NCBI RefSeq assembly: GCF_004570385.1 | Contig: NZ_SPQL01000002.1 | Location: 124,001-188,000 of the forward strand | Origin: Blastococcus sp. CT_GayMR19 | GTDB taxonomy: Bacteria; Actinomycetota; Actinomycetes; Mycobacteriales; Geodermatophilaceae | Length of the DNA: 64,000 nt | Direction: 5' to 3' | Part shown: positions 25,007 through 33,389 of the stretch, piece after piece | Numbering within the stretch: the stretch's first letter is position 1 | How the letters are laid out: each line of letters opens with the position of its first letter | The notes under the pieces: generated by a model | Database searches by the model: none | Told to the model about the DNA's origin: nothing | What the model saw: the letters and a program-made list of their open reading frames with translations, nothing else | Translations under genes and position numbers: made by a program

Positions 25007-26307
25007 ACGTCCACGCCCACGGCGTCGGGTCGCGGACTGACCTGCCGATCCCTCTCGGCCTGGCTCTCTTCGGGGCCGGCGCCGCGATCCTGATCACCTT
25101 CGCGGTGCTTCTCCTGGTCTGGCGGACGCCGCGGCTGGGCTTGGCATCGTCCGGGCGGCCGGTTCCCGCCGGCCTTCAGCGGCTGCTCGACTCCCCCGTG
25201 TTCCGGCGGAGCCTGCAGGCGCTCGCGCTCGCCGCCGCCGTCCTGATGACGGCCGTGGCGCTGGCCGGACCGCGGGAGACCGAGCAGAACCTGGCGCCCT
25301 GGGCGCTGTACGTGACGTTCTGGGTCGGGCTGGTGCCGGCGAGCCTGCTGCTCGGCCCGGTCTGGCGGGTGGTCAACCCGCTGCGCCTGCTGCACCGCGG
25401 CCTGCGGGGCCTCCTCGCGTCGGCGCCCGGCGAAGCCCGTCTCCCCCGGCTCGGGCTGTGGCCGGCCGTTCCCTCGCTGCTCGTCTTCCTCTGGCTGGAA
25501 CTCGTGTTCCCCGCCCGGGCCGAGCCGATGACGGTGGCTGTCTTCCTGCTCGGCTACGCCGCGGTGCACCTGGCGCTCGCCCTGTGGTTCGGCGAGGAAT
25601 GGTTCGCCCGCGGTGACGGCTTCGAGGTGTACTCCGCGCTGATCGCGCGTCTCTCCCCCTGGGGACGGCGGGAGGACGGCAGGCTGGTGCTGCGCAACCC
25701 CCTCTCGAACGCGTCGACGGCGCCGTCGGAGCCGGGGCTGGCCGCGGTGGTCGTAGTGCTGCTCGGGTCGACCGCGTTCGACGGCCTGTCCCGCACCGAG
25801 TTCTGGCAGACCGGCCCCGGAGCAGCGAACGACACACTGAACGGCACTCTCGGCCTGCTGGAGATGATCGCGCTGGTGGGCATCCTGTACGCGGCCGGCA
25901 CGCGGCTGTCCGGTCGGCTTGCGGGCCAGCCGGGCGATGTCCAGCCGCGGCGGTACGCCGGCTCCATCGTTCCGATCGTGTTCGGCTACACGGTCGCCCA
26001 CTACTTCAGCCTGCTCGTCCTCGACGGGCAGCGGACGTGGATCCTCGCCAGCAACCCGTTCGGCCTGGCCGGCGTCGACCTGTTCGGCACCTACGGGAAC
26101 ACGGTCGACCTCACCGAGGTCGGCCCGGACGCGATCGCCCTCGTCCAGGTGGGCGCCGTCGTCCTCGGCCACGTCCTGGGCGTCACCCTGGCCCACGAGC
26201 GGGCCCTGCTCTCGGCCCGGCGGGCGCGTGCGTCCGACCAGCTGCCGCTGGTGATCGTCATGGTGCTGTTCACCGTGGGCGGCCTGGGCCTGCTCTTCGG
26301 CTTCTGA
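25003..26307 (+). CDS. Polytopic membrane protein of the cupredoxin operon
   Basis: 434 residues from GTG, coupled to the lipoprotein gene. Roughly nine to ten membrane helices; motifs include ALYVTFWVGLVPASLLLGPVWRVVNPLRLLHR, a cytoplasmic loop with EVYSALIARLSPWGRREDG, and YTVAHYFSLLVLDGQ with a His in the membrane. No known transporter family recognised. It probably forms a complex with the two preceding products. Confidence 0.75.
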   Translation: MNVHAHGVGSRTDLPIPLGLALFGAGAAILITFAVLLLVWRTPRLGLASSGRPVPAGLQRLLDSPVFRRSLQALALAAAVLMTAVALAGPRETEQNLAPWALYVTFWVGLVPASLLLGPVWRVVNPLRLLHRGLRGLLASAPGEARLPRLGLWPAVPSLLVFLWLELVFPARAEPMTVAVFLLGYAAVHLALALWFGEEWFARGDGFEVYSALIARLSPWGRREDGRLVLRNPLSNASTAPSEPGLAAVVVVLLGSTAFDGLSRTEFWQTGPGAANDTLNGTLGLLEMIALVGILYAAGTRLSGRLAGQPGDVQPRRYAGSIVPIVFGYTVAHYFSLLVLDGQRTWILASNPFGLAGVDLFGTYGNTVDLTEVGPDAIALVQVGAVVLGHVLGVTLAHERALLSARRARASDQLPLVIVMVLFTVGGLGLLFGF

Positions 26308-26313
26308 CCCGGC

Positions 26314-26343
26314 CGGCGGCCACAGTGGCCATGTCGGCCGCCG
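26314..26343 (+). terminator. Possible hairpin terminator
   Basis: GGCGGCC at 26315 pairs with GGCCGCC at 26336-26342; the loop contains a small inner palindrome. It follows the stop of the membrane-protein gene by a few bases. Confidence 0.4.
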
Positions 26344-26481
26344 ACCAGGGCGGATCCCCCTCCCGGACGGGTGAGTTCCCCCGCGTTCGGCTACAGGTCC
26401 GGCCCCCATGCGCCGATGCGGAGGATGCCTGACAGGCGCCGCCGGGGTCCGCTACCCCGCCTGAGCGGAAGGACCGCTCCC

Positions 26482-26796
26482 GTGATCGCTGTCACCTGCC
26501 GCAACGGTGAGCACTTCTCGGTCGACCCGGACGCCATCGAGCGCGTGGAGACCGATCCCGACACGGTCGTCCACCTCGTCGACGGCACGAAGTACGTCGT
26601 CGCCGAGAGCTTCGACCACCTCCTGGACGCGATCCAGGCTCACCGGGCGGTCGCCGTGCTCGCCTCCCAGCACCTGACCGACCCCCTGCCCCCGCAGCCG
26701 CCGCCCTTCCGCGTCGAGCGCCGGCAGTTCAGCCGCGACGGCGCCGGCTCCGGCCCGTCGCCGGCCGTCGTCCCCACGGGCCGCGACGAGGCCTGA
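26482..26796 (+). CDS. flbD: FlbD-family flagellar protein
   Basis: 104 residues from GTG. VIAVTCRNGEHFSVDPDAIERVE and DTVVHLVDGTKYVVAES match the short FlbD family (I-x-V-T-x-x-N-G-x-x-F-x-x-N/D-P-D-x-I-E). The C-terminal 40 residues are an unrelated Pro-rich extension. FlbD genes sit in flagellar operons next to motA, as here. Confidence 0.85.
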   Translation: MIAVTCRNGEHFSVDPDAIERVETDPDTVVHLVDGTKYVVAESFDHLLDAIQAHRAVAVLASQHLTDPLPPQPPPFRVERRQFSRDGAGSGPSPAVVPTGRDEA

Positions 26797-26799
26797 GCC

Positions 26800-27570
26800 G
26801 TGGTCCCGGCGACGCTCCTCGGCATGGCCCTCGCGGTCGGCGCGCTGCTGGCCATGATGGTGCTGGAGGGCACCAGCCCGCTGGCGGTCGTCCTCCTCCC
26901 CCCGCTGATCCTCGTGTTCGGCGGGACGTTCGGTGCGGCGATCGCCGGGTCGACGATGTCCGACGTCCGGCGGATCGGTTCCTGGTTCCGGCTGGCCTTC
27001 GCCCCGGAGCGGGCCTCGCGGAACGCGGACCTGGTCACCCAGCTCGTCGAGCTGGCCACGCACGCCCGCAGGGAGGGCATGCTGCCGCTGGAGAAGCGGG
27101 CCCGGAACGTGGCGGACCCGTTCCTGCGCCGCGGGCTGCAGATGGCGATCGACGCGGTGCCCGTGGACCAGCTGCGCGCGGCCCTCGAGGACGAGATCAC
27201 CGCCCAGCGCACCGACGACCGCGTCGCGGCCCGGTTCTTCGCCCGGATGGGCGCCTACGCGCCCACGATCGGGATCATCGGCACCGTCGTCGGTCTCGTG
27301 CAGGTGCTGCAGAGCCTCCAGGACACCGACGTCCTCGGGCCGCTCGTCGCCACCGCCTTCGTGGCCACCCTGTGGGGCGTGCTCTCGGCGAACTTCATCT
27401 GGCTGCCGATGAGCGTAAAGATCCGCCGGAACGGCGATCTGCGCGCCGCCGAGATGCAGGTGCTCCTCGCGGGTGTCACCGAGATCCTGGCCGGCACGAA
27501 TCCCCGCGCGCTGCGGATCCGCCTGCAGGCGATGCTGCCGCCGGGCGAGGTGCGAAGGACCGCGGCCTGA
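26800..27570 (+). CDS. motA: Flagellar motor stator protein MotA
   Basis: 256 residues. Four helices: LLGMALAVGALLAMMVLEG, LAVVLLPPLILVFGGTFGAAI, APTIGIIGTVVGLVQVLQSL and LVATAFVATLWGVLSANFIWL, with the MotA/ExbB core. It forms the ion channel with MotB, but no motB follows; the next gene is the second tasA. FlbD-MotA is therefore an isolated pair here. Confidence 0.92.
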   Translation: MVPATLLGMALAVGALLAMMVLEGTSPLAVVLLPPLILVFGGTFGAAIAGSTMSDVRRIGSWFRLAFAPERASRNADLVTQLVELATHARREGMLPLEKRARNVADPFLRRGLQMAIDAVPVDQLRAALEDEITAQRTDDRVAARFFARMGAYAPTIGIIGTVVGLVQVLQSLQDTDVLGPLVATAFVATLWGVLSANFIWLPMSVKIRRNGDLRAAEMQVLLAGVTEILAGTNPRALRIRLQAMLPPGEVRRTAA

Positions 27571-27578
27571 GCCCTCGC

Positions 27579-27635
27579 TTCTTGCGGTTGTCTTGCGGAT
27601 CGCTCGCGGCCCACCTGCGGTAACGCCTCCAGAGT
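27579..27635 (+). promoter_or_regulatory. Phased direct-repeat regulatory region of the second tasA gene
   Basis: CTTGCGG at 27581 and 27592 and CCTGCGG at 27614 repeat the 11- and 22-base spacing seen at 9958-9997. The 57-base block matches the other copy at 48 positions, while the DNA between it and the start codon is not conserved, which argues for selection on the site. Confidence 0.55.
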
Positions 27636-27689
27636 TCTCCGTGGAGCCGGACATCCCGGCAACATAAAAGGAACTCAGGAGACACGGAC

Positions 27690-28319
27690 ATGAGCACCAC
27701 GACCCGGCTCGTCGAGCGCAGCGCGACCCGCAAGGTCGTCGGCTCCCTCGCCATCCTCGGCACGGCTGCCGCCGTCGCCGGCCTCGGCACCTACGGAAAC
27801 TTCACCGACAGCACCACGCCGATGAACACCACCGTGGGCACCGGCACCCTCTCGATCAACCTGGCCCAGCCCGGCGGCGTCGTCGCCATCCCCGTCAGCA
27901 CCGCCGGCTTCGTGCCCGGCGACTCGATGAGCCGCGCGGTCAACCTGATCAACGACGGTGGCTCCGCCCTCGGCTCCGTCACCGTCGCCTCGACGGTCAC
28001 GTCGCCGGCCAGCGTGCTCACCACCGACACCGTCAACGGGCTGCAGCTCAGCATCAAGGGCTGCTCGGTGGCCTGGACCCAGGGCGGCACCCCCACCGCG
28101 CCCACCTACGCCTGCTCCGGCACCGAGCGCTCCATCGCCTCGGGCCCGGCCGCCACCAGCGCCACCCTGGTCAACCCCGCCAGCCTCGCGGCCGGCGGCG
28201 TGGACAACCTCGTGTTCACGATCGCGCTGCCCGCCACCGCGGACAACACCTTCCAGAACAAGAGCGCGTCGCTGAGCCTGACCTTCACCGGCGTCCAGCG
28301 CACCGGCACGGCCCGCTGA
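27690..28319 (+). CDS. TasA/camelysin-family secreted fibre protein, copy 2
   Basis: 209 residues, ATG after AGGAGACACGGAC. About 186 of 209 residues are identical to the copy at 10068, including the signal segment SLAILGTAAAVAGLGTYG and the NFTDSTT start of the mature chain. Changes cluster in the first 16 residues and on surface-type Thr/Ser/Ala positions. No SipW gene is adjacent; processing presumably relies on the one at 10730. Confidence 0.82.
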   Translation: MSTTTRLVERSATRKVVGSLAILGTAAAVAGLGTYGNFTDSTTPMNTTVGTGTLSINLAQPGGVVAIPVSTAGFVPGDSMSRAVNLINDGGSALGSVTVASTVTSPASVLTTDTVNGLQLSIKGCSVAWTQGGTPTAPTYACSGTERSIASGPAATSATLVNPASLAAGGVDNLVFTIALPATADNTFQNKSASLSLTFTGVQRTGTAR

Positions 28320-28321
28320 CG

Positions 28322-28534
28322 ATGACCACGCTCCCGGTCTCCCCTCAGGGCAGCCGCACGGCTGCCCTGAGGGACCGGAGCCGCACGGCCGGCCTCCGCC
28401 GGGGGCTCCTCCTGCTGGCCATCGTCCTGACGGCGATCGCCGGCCCGCTCGGCCGTCCGATGCCGGATCAGGCGCCGTCCGACGAGGTCTTCCGTCCCCT
28501 GACGGTCAGCTCCTCGGTCGTCGTCACGCCGTAG
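28322..28534 (+). CDS. Small membrane or exported protein
   Basis: 70 residues starting 2 bases after the tasA copy 2 stop. N-terminal basic region, hydrophobic stretch GLLLLAIVLTAIAGPLG, then a short Pro/Ser/Val tail. It may be a co-transcribed minor component; no family recognised. Confidence 0.5.
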   Translation: MTTLPVSPQGSRTAALRDRSRTAGLRRGLLLLAIVLTAIAGPLGRPMPDQAPSDEVFRPLTVSSSVVVTP

Positions 28535-28580
28535 GACCGTCGACCGGACCCGTCGCGCCCGCTCCGCGACGACTGTTCCC

Positions 28581-30020
28581 TCAGTCGTCGTCCTCGTCCT
28601 TGTCCTTGTCGTTCCCCCGGCCATTGCCGTTGTTGTTGTTCCCGTCGTTCCCGCCGTTGTTGGTGTTCCCGTCGTTCCCGTCGGTTCCGTTGCCCGCGTT
28701 GTCCGGCTGCTCGACCGGTGGCGGCACCACCACCGGCGGGACGGCGTAGGAGACGGTGATGATGGTGTCGGGCGCCACGCTCCCGACCGGCTCGACGGCC
28801 AGCACCTGCCCGGCCGGTGCGTTCCCGGTCTCGAACGGAGCGACGCTCACCTGCAGGCCACGCGCGACGAGCTCGGCCTGCACGTCCCGGACCGGCCGCC
28901 CGACGAACTCCTCCGCGGCCAGCTCGACCACGGCGACCGTCGCCGGAGTCGTCTCCTCCGTGGTCCCGGCGTCCGCCGGGCTCTGCCCGCTCGCCCGCAC
29001 CACGAGGACGGCGACCGCGAGCAGGGCCAGGGCAACCAGCGCCCCCACCAGCATGCGGACCGCCACTCGCGCCCCGGAGCCCGACGCCGGCCTTCCGGGG
29101 GCCCGGGCCGCTGCCGTCGCGGGCGCCGTGCCGGCTACGCCGAACGGCACGGGCATCACCGCGGTGGTCGTCCGGGCGGACGGGACCGGCGGCCGCCCGC
29201 GCAGCACGTCCTCGACGGCCGCCAGCAGCGCCGCACCGTCGGGGAAGCGCTCGGCGGGGTCCTTGCGCAGGGTCCGCTCGACCAGACTGCGCACGTTGGC
29301 CGGCAGCTCGCGCGGCAGCGGGTCGGGCTCGTCGCGGATCTGCATGACCGCGATCTGCACCGAGTTCTCCCCGTCGAAGACCCGGCGGCCGGCCAGACAC
29401 TCGTAGGCGACGGCGCCGAGGGCGTAGACGTCGCTCGCCGGCCCGGCCTTGCCTCCGGACGCCTGCTCCGGTGACAGGTACTGCGCCGTCCCGATGACCT
29501 GGCCGGTCTTGGTCAGCGGCACGCTGGAGGCCGACCAGGCGATCCCGAAGTCGGTGATCTTGACCTCGCCGCCGACGCCCAGGAGGACGTTGCCCGGCTT
29601 GACGTCGCGGTGGACGACGCCGGCGGCGTGCGCGGCGGCCAGCCCGGCGGCGGTCGCCCGCAGGATGCCGAGCGTCTGCGGCACGTCCAGGCGCCGCTCG
29701 CGGGCGAGCAGCGTGGCCAGCGACTCCCCCTCGACCAGCTCCATGACGAGGTAGGCGAGGTGCTCCCCGTCCTGGTCGAGCTCGCCGTAGTCGTAGAGGG
29801 CGGCGATGTTCGGGTGGGCGAGGACGGCGGTGTGCTGGGCCTCGGCCCGGAACCGCCCCAGGAATTCCCGGTTGCCGGTGAACTCGCTGCGGAGGATCTT
29901 CACCGCGACCGGCCGCTGGAGGAGGGTGTCGCGGGCCCGCCAGACCCGCCCCATGCCGCCGCTGGCGAGGACGGACTGCATCTCGTACCGGTCGCCGAGA
30001 AGGCGCACCTGCGGCCTCAT
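28581..30020 (-). CDS. Serine/threonine protein kinase with PASTA domain (PknB-like)
   Basis: 479 residues, ATG preceded by AGGAG. Kinase domain 8-275: VLASGGMGRVWRARD, VAVKIL (catalytic Lys), GVVHRDVKPGNVLL, KITDFGIAW, GTAQYLSPEQ. A membrane helix (MLVGALVALALLAVAVLVV, near 325-345) is followed by one PASTA domain (EFVGRPVRDVQAELVARGL) and a long Asn/Gly/Asp-rich tail ending in KDKDEDDD. PASTA domains bind muropeptides or lipid II, so it likely senses cell-wall state. Monocistronic by position. Confidence 0.93.
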   Translation of the reverse strand: MRPQVRLLGDRYEMQSVLASGGMGRVWRARDTLLQRPVAVKILRSEFTGNREFLGRFRAEAQHTAVLAHPNIAALYDYGELDQDGEHLAYLVMELVEGESLATLLARERRLDVPQTLGILRATAAGLAAAHAAGVVHRDVKPGNVLLGVGGEVKITDFGIAWSASSVPLTKTGQVIGTAQYLSPEQASGGKAGPASDVYALGAVAYECLAGRRVFDGENSVQIAVMQIRDEPDPLPRELPANVRSLVERTLRKDPAERFPDGAALLAAVEDVLRGRPPVPSARTTTAVMPVPFGVAGTAPATAAARAPGRPASGSGARVAVRMLVGALVALALLAVAVLVVRASGQSPADAGTTEETTPATVAVVELAAEEFVGRPVRDVQAELVARGLQVSVAPFETGNAPAGQVLAVEPVGSVAPDTIITVSYAVPPVVVPPPVEQPDNAGNGTDGNDGNTNNGGNDGNNNNGNGRGNDKDKDEDDD

Positions 30021-30408
30021 CAGCGAACTCCTCCCGACGCCTGGCTCCGATGCCCGGGGCACCGTGGTCTCACCCAAGTGTCGACGATGCTCCCCGAACA
30101 GGGTGCGTCAACCCGCCGCCGGGCCGCCCGGGCGCGCACCCGTCCGGGTGGCAGCCTCAGCACCGAGCGCACGGGCGTCGCGTCGCACCTGGCCAGGGAC
30201 CTGCCTCCGGGTCACACTCGGAGACACGGCCGACAGGCCCCGGCGATGACAGGGGCGGGAACGCCGTCCTCACCATGGAACGTTCCCAGTGGACAGTCGA
30301 CTTGAGTCCCGACCTTGCGTTGCCGATGTGCCCCGTGACTCGAGCCGCCGTCCACTACTGACAGGCTGCGTCGCCGACGCGCGCCCGATGACACCACCGA
30401 GGAGACGT
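30021..30408. other. Intergenic region between the kinase gene and a small membrane-protein gene
   Basis: 388 bases carrying the divergent promoters of the flanking genes. I see no convincing gene or strong hairpin in it. Confidence 0.4.
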
Positions 30409-30612
30409 ATGGACTACCTGCGCCGACTGCAGGGCGAGCAGCCGGTCATCTTCTGGGTGCTGGTGGCGGTGGGGCTGTTCCTCGGCTTTCAGCTCGTGCT
30501 CCTGGTCGTCGGCCTGCTGCTCGGAGCGTTCGGGTTGCCGTCGTGGGTGCCCATCGTGGTCGTGGTGGGCGGGCTCGTCCTCATCGCGCGGAACCAGCAA
30601 AGGTCCCGCTGA
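30409..30612 (+). CDS. Small two-helix membrane protein
   Basis: 67 residues, ATG preceded by GAGGAGAC. Two membrane helices (VIFWVLVAVGLFLGFQLVLLVVGLL and SWVPIVVVVGGLVLIA) and a basic C-terminus. No family recognised. Confidence 0.65.
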   Translation: MDYLRRLQGEQPVIFWVLVAVGLFLGFQLVLLVVGLLLGAFGLPSWVPIVVVVGGLVLIARNQQRSR

Positions 30613-30656
30613 GCACGCGTTCCGCCGTCCGCTGCTGACCCGGGACTTGCCTGGCG

Positions 30657-31835
30657 TTACCTCGGCTGTCCGAGCGCGGCCGGCGGCGCGTTGCCCGCGG
30701 TTGCGCCCTTCGCGTACTGCGGCGTCGTCACGTAGACGAACTCGTGGACGCCGTCCGCCGCGAGCTCGTCAGTGATGATGCCCTCGCCGATCCGGATGCC
30801 GTTCTTGACGAGCAGTTCCTGGTGCACCGGGAACGCGGCCTGCACCACCGGGTTGCCCAGCACCTCGAGCGCCCAGGAGTCCGAGCCGATGATGGCGGGG
30901 CGCCGGTCAGCCAGGTAACGCGCTTCGGCCAGGTAGATGCCCGGCTCCTGGGCCAGGTAGCGCTCCGGCTCGCTCCGGGCGATCTTGTTCCAGCCGGTCC
31001 GCAGCAGCACGACGTCGCCCGGGTGGATGCGTCGGATGCCACCCCGGGTCGCCGCGGCCTTCAGGTCCGAGATGGTGATCCGGTAGTTGTCGTGCAGCAC
31101 CGGGTCGCCGTCCTTGCTGCGCGCCAGCGCCTCGCTCGCTCCCTCGTCGAGCTTCAGGCCCAGCACGTCGAGCAGGATGCCGCGGGTGACGATCGGCCCC
31201 ATGTTCTCGCTGCCGAGACTGGTCGTCCCGCTGGGCGTCGCGATGTCCGGGCCCTGGAAGCCGTTGTAGAAGGTCGGCCCGACGCCGATGTGGTTCAGCC
31301 CGTCGAGCTGGGTGACGATCTGATAGGTGTAGCCCTGAGGGAAGCGCTCCTCGTGGATGCTGACCCGGTTGGGACCGAGCGGCTCCGGGCTCTGCAGGAT
31401 CCCGCCGCCCTCGGTGAAGCCGGCGGGCGGCTGGTACCCGAGGACGGTGAGCCGCTGCTCGTACAACCGCGGCGGCGTGGTCTGGAAGGCCGGAAAGCCG
31501 TTGGTCATCAGCTCGCCGAGGTTGTACGTCTTCACCGGAGAGCCGTCGGCCAGCAACTGCAGGGCGGAGGCGGTCGTGGCGGCCGTCACCTCGTTGAACG
31601 TGCCGCGCTGGTCGGTCGGGCCGTAGCGGGACGGCGCCCAGCCGCCGCCCTCGGCGAAAGCCACGTCGAACATCACGTCGTCGTAGCCCTCGCCGTCCAT
31701 GGTCTCGCCGGGTCCGGCCGCAGCGGCCGGCGACGCGGCGGACAGCCCAGCGACGCCGAGAGCGGCCGCCCCGGCGAGCCCGAGAGCTGAGCGGCGGGAC
31801 AAGGCGGTGTGGGCCAGGAACTGGTCGGGACGCAT
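30657..31835 (-). CDS. Tat-exported cyclase family protein (kynurenine-formamidase-like fold)
   Basis: 392 residues, ATG with GAGGAGC upstream. A Tat signal LSRRSALGLAGAAALG is followed by an Ala-rich cleavage region. The body has cyclase-family features: YGPTDQRGTFNEVT, VTQLDGLNHIGVGPTFYNG (metal-binding D-x-x-x-H), IHPGDVVLLRTGW and IIGSDSWALEV. Members are metal-dependent hydrolases acting on amide or ester bonds; the substrate is unknown. Export outside the cytoplasm is notable for this family. Confidence 0.88.
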   Translation of the reverse strand: MRPDQFLAHTALSRRSALGLAGAAALGVAGLSAASPAAAAGPGETMDGEGYDDVMFDVAFAEGGGWAPSRYGPTDQRGTFNEVTAATTASALQLLADGSPVKTYNLGELMTNGFPAFQTTPPRLYEQRLTVLGYQPPAGFTEGGGILQSPEPLGPNRVSIHEERFPQGYTYQIVTQLDGLNHIGVGPTFYNGFQGPDIATPSGTTSLGSENMGPIVTRGILLDVLGLKLDEGASEALARSKDGDPVLHDNYRITISDLKAAATRGGIRRIHPGDVVLLRTGWNKIARSEPERYLAQEPGIYLAEARYLADRRPAIIGSDSWALEVLGNPVVQAAFPVHQELLVKNGIRIGEGIITDELAADGVHEFVYVTTPQYAKGATAGNAPPAALGQPR

Positions 31836-32253
31836 GGTGCTCCTCAGGACGCAGGAGCTCGACCGTACGGGGACCGGTGTGACGCAGGCAACACTCGTCC
31901 CGCACCCGACGCCTGAACTGACCGACGGACCCCGCGCCTGCTCGACGCCCCCGAACGGCGCGGCGCCAGCGACGGCCCCAGCGGAAGCCACCGACGCCCC
32001 GATCGAGAAGGGAAAGTCGGCCGCCATTGCGCCCGACGATCGAGCCGTCATAGGAACCGCCGCGCCACCCCGGCCGACTGGTTCTCAGTTCTCCTCAGCT
32101 CGCTCCGGGCCGGATCGCTACGCACAGGCAGTCGAGCAACGACAACTGCTCGGGCCGGGTGCACGCCGCCGGATCGGCGGGTCGACCCTTCGGCCTCCGT
32201 TCCGGAACGTCGGCTGACATCCTCGAGCTGTCGCCAACGGACAGGAGAACCAC
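31836..32253. other. Intergenic region between divergent genes
   Basis: 418 bases between the cyclase gene and the gene at 32254. Only promoters are expected; I see no gene, tRNA or strong hairpin. Confidence 0.4.
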
Positions 32254-33018
32254 ATGACCGGCAGCTTCAACTTTCCGAAGCCGGAGTTCGACGTCGAAGC
32301 GACCGTCGAGCGGGCGATGGCGCTGATCAACCGGACCCTCCAACCCTCGCTCGAGGAAGCCCAGAAGGCCGTTGACAAGGTCCGTGCGAGCAAGCCCCTG
32401 GTCGCACCGGTAGACCTGGTCAGCCAGGTGACGCGGGGAAACCGGATCAGGGCGGCGCGAGCGGTGTCCTTCTCCCTGCCGTCGATTCTTCCGGGTGTCG
32501 GAACGGCCATCTCGGCCGCTGCGCTCCCGGTCGCGTTGCGGGAGGTCCTGAAGGAGTCGGTGAGTGCAGCGGTCAAGGTCGGACTGCTCCACGACAGAGA
32601 CCTCACTGACCCTGAACTCACTCGCATTGCCGTCCTCCTGGTCCTCACGGAGGGTGCGGTCAAGCTCGACAAGACCGGGAGGATCCATCCCGACGCCATC
32701 CTGGGACGCCATGCCTCGCTGGTGGGTAAGCCCGCATCCTTCGACGCCCTGGCGGCGCTGACGGAGAAGGAGCGACAGGAAATCTCCGCCTCTGAGTCGG
32801 AGATCCTGCGGGCATGGGCGCTGGCGGTCGGGCCGCCACTCCTGGCCGGGCTGCTGCCTTTCGGCGTAGGACCGATGGCCGCCGCCAACTACATGCAGTA
32901 CGTCCTGAGGGGCACGATCGCCGCCGCGGCGAGGGTCTTCGGGCCGGCTGCACCCACGCCGGCAACCGTCGAGGAAGTCCCCGAGCGTGAGATTCAGCAG
33001 GAGGACAGCGACTCCTAG
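32254..33018 (+). CDS. Hypothetical protein with hydrophobic glycine-rich segments
   Basis: 254 residues, ATG after AGGAGAACC. Helical throughout with two hydrophobic stretches (SILPGVGTAISAAALPVAL near 76-94, and LAVGPPLLAGLLPFGVGPMA near 190-208) that could be membrane hairpins, as in EcsC-like proteins. Acidic C-terminus. Not confidently assignable. It is the last chromosomal gene before the integrated element. Confidence 0.7.
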   Translation: MTGSFNFPKPEFDVEATVERAMALINRTLQPSLEEAQKAVDKVRASKPLVAPVDLVSQVTRGNRIRAARAVSFSLPSILPGVGTAISAAALPVALREVLKESVSAAVKVGLLHDRDLTDPELTRIAVLLVLTEGAVKLDKTGRIHPDAILGRHASLVGKPASFDALAALTEKERQEISASESEILRAWALAVGPPLLAGLLPFGVGPMAAANYMQYVLRGTIAAAARVFGPAAPTPATVEEVPEREIQQEDSDS

Positions 33019-33344
33019 CCAGCACGTCAGCCGTTCCGAGGGGGTGGGAACTATGGCCCCCCCGTAGAGGGGCATGCCTGCAGTTGCTCTTCCGCCGCCG
33101 CCCACTCGGCCGTGCACTGCACCGCTGTCTCGACGGCCTGCCAGGTGCGGCACATTCCGGTGTCGAGCTGTACGACTGTCCGCGGACGCTGAGCGGCGAA
33201 CAGTCCCAGGTGCCCGCATCACCCGTCCGCGTCGCGGTGGTGACGCAGTCGATCCGCTGTCCCGGACGCCTGACGTCGAGTCGTCGACGGCGGTCCGACT
33301 TGTAATGGCGCAGCTGGTCGAAAGCGAGAAAGCCCCGCTCACAA
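33019..33344. other. Chromosomal flank left of the integrated element
   Basis: No gene seen. Bases 33311-33344 resemble the element's own right-end sequence at 43628-43668 (for example GAAAGCG and AGAAAGCCC in the same order). This is the original downstream flank of the tRNA-Ala gene. Confidence 0.5.
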
Positions 33345-33389
33345 GGGTGGAGCTGAGGGGACTCGAACCCCTGACCCCCACACTGCCAG
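33345..33389 (+). repeat. attL: Left attachment repeat (displaced tRNA-Ala 3' end)
   Basis: 45 bases identical to 43669-43713. It corresponds to the tRNA 3' part from the discriminator into the anticodon loop plus 3 flanking bases. Beyond it the sequences diverge, and the 5' half of a tRNA is absent, so this copy is not functional. Confidence 0.9.

Noticed and set aside
28468-29400. Long minus-strand frame overlapping the Ser/Thr kinase gene
   Set aside because: Out of frame with the clear kinase and PASTA domains; composition is Arg/Gly-rich shadow.
33304-33389. Possible second tRNA gene at the left end
   Set aside because: Only the 3' part of tRNA-Ala is present. A TGGCGCAGCTGGT string at 33305-33317 looks like a tRNA 5' part but is in the wrong orientation, so it is chance or flank sequence.
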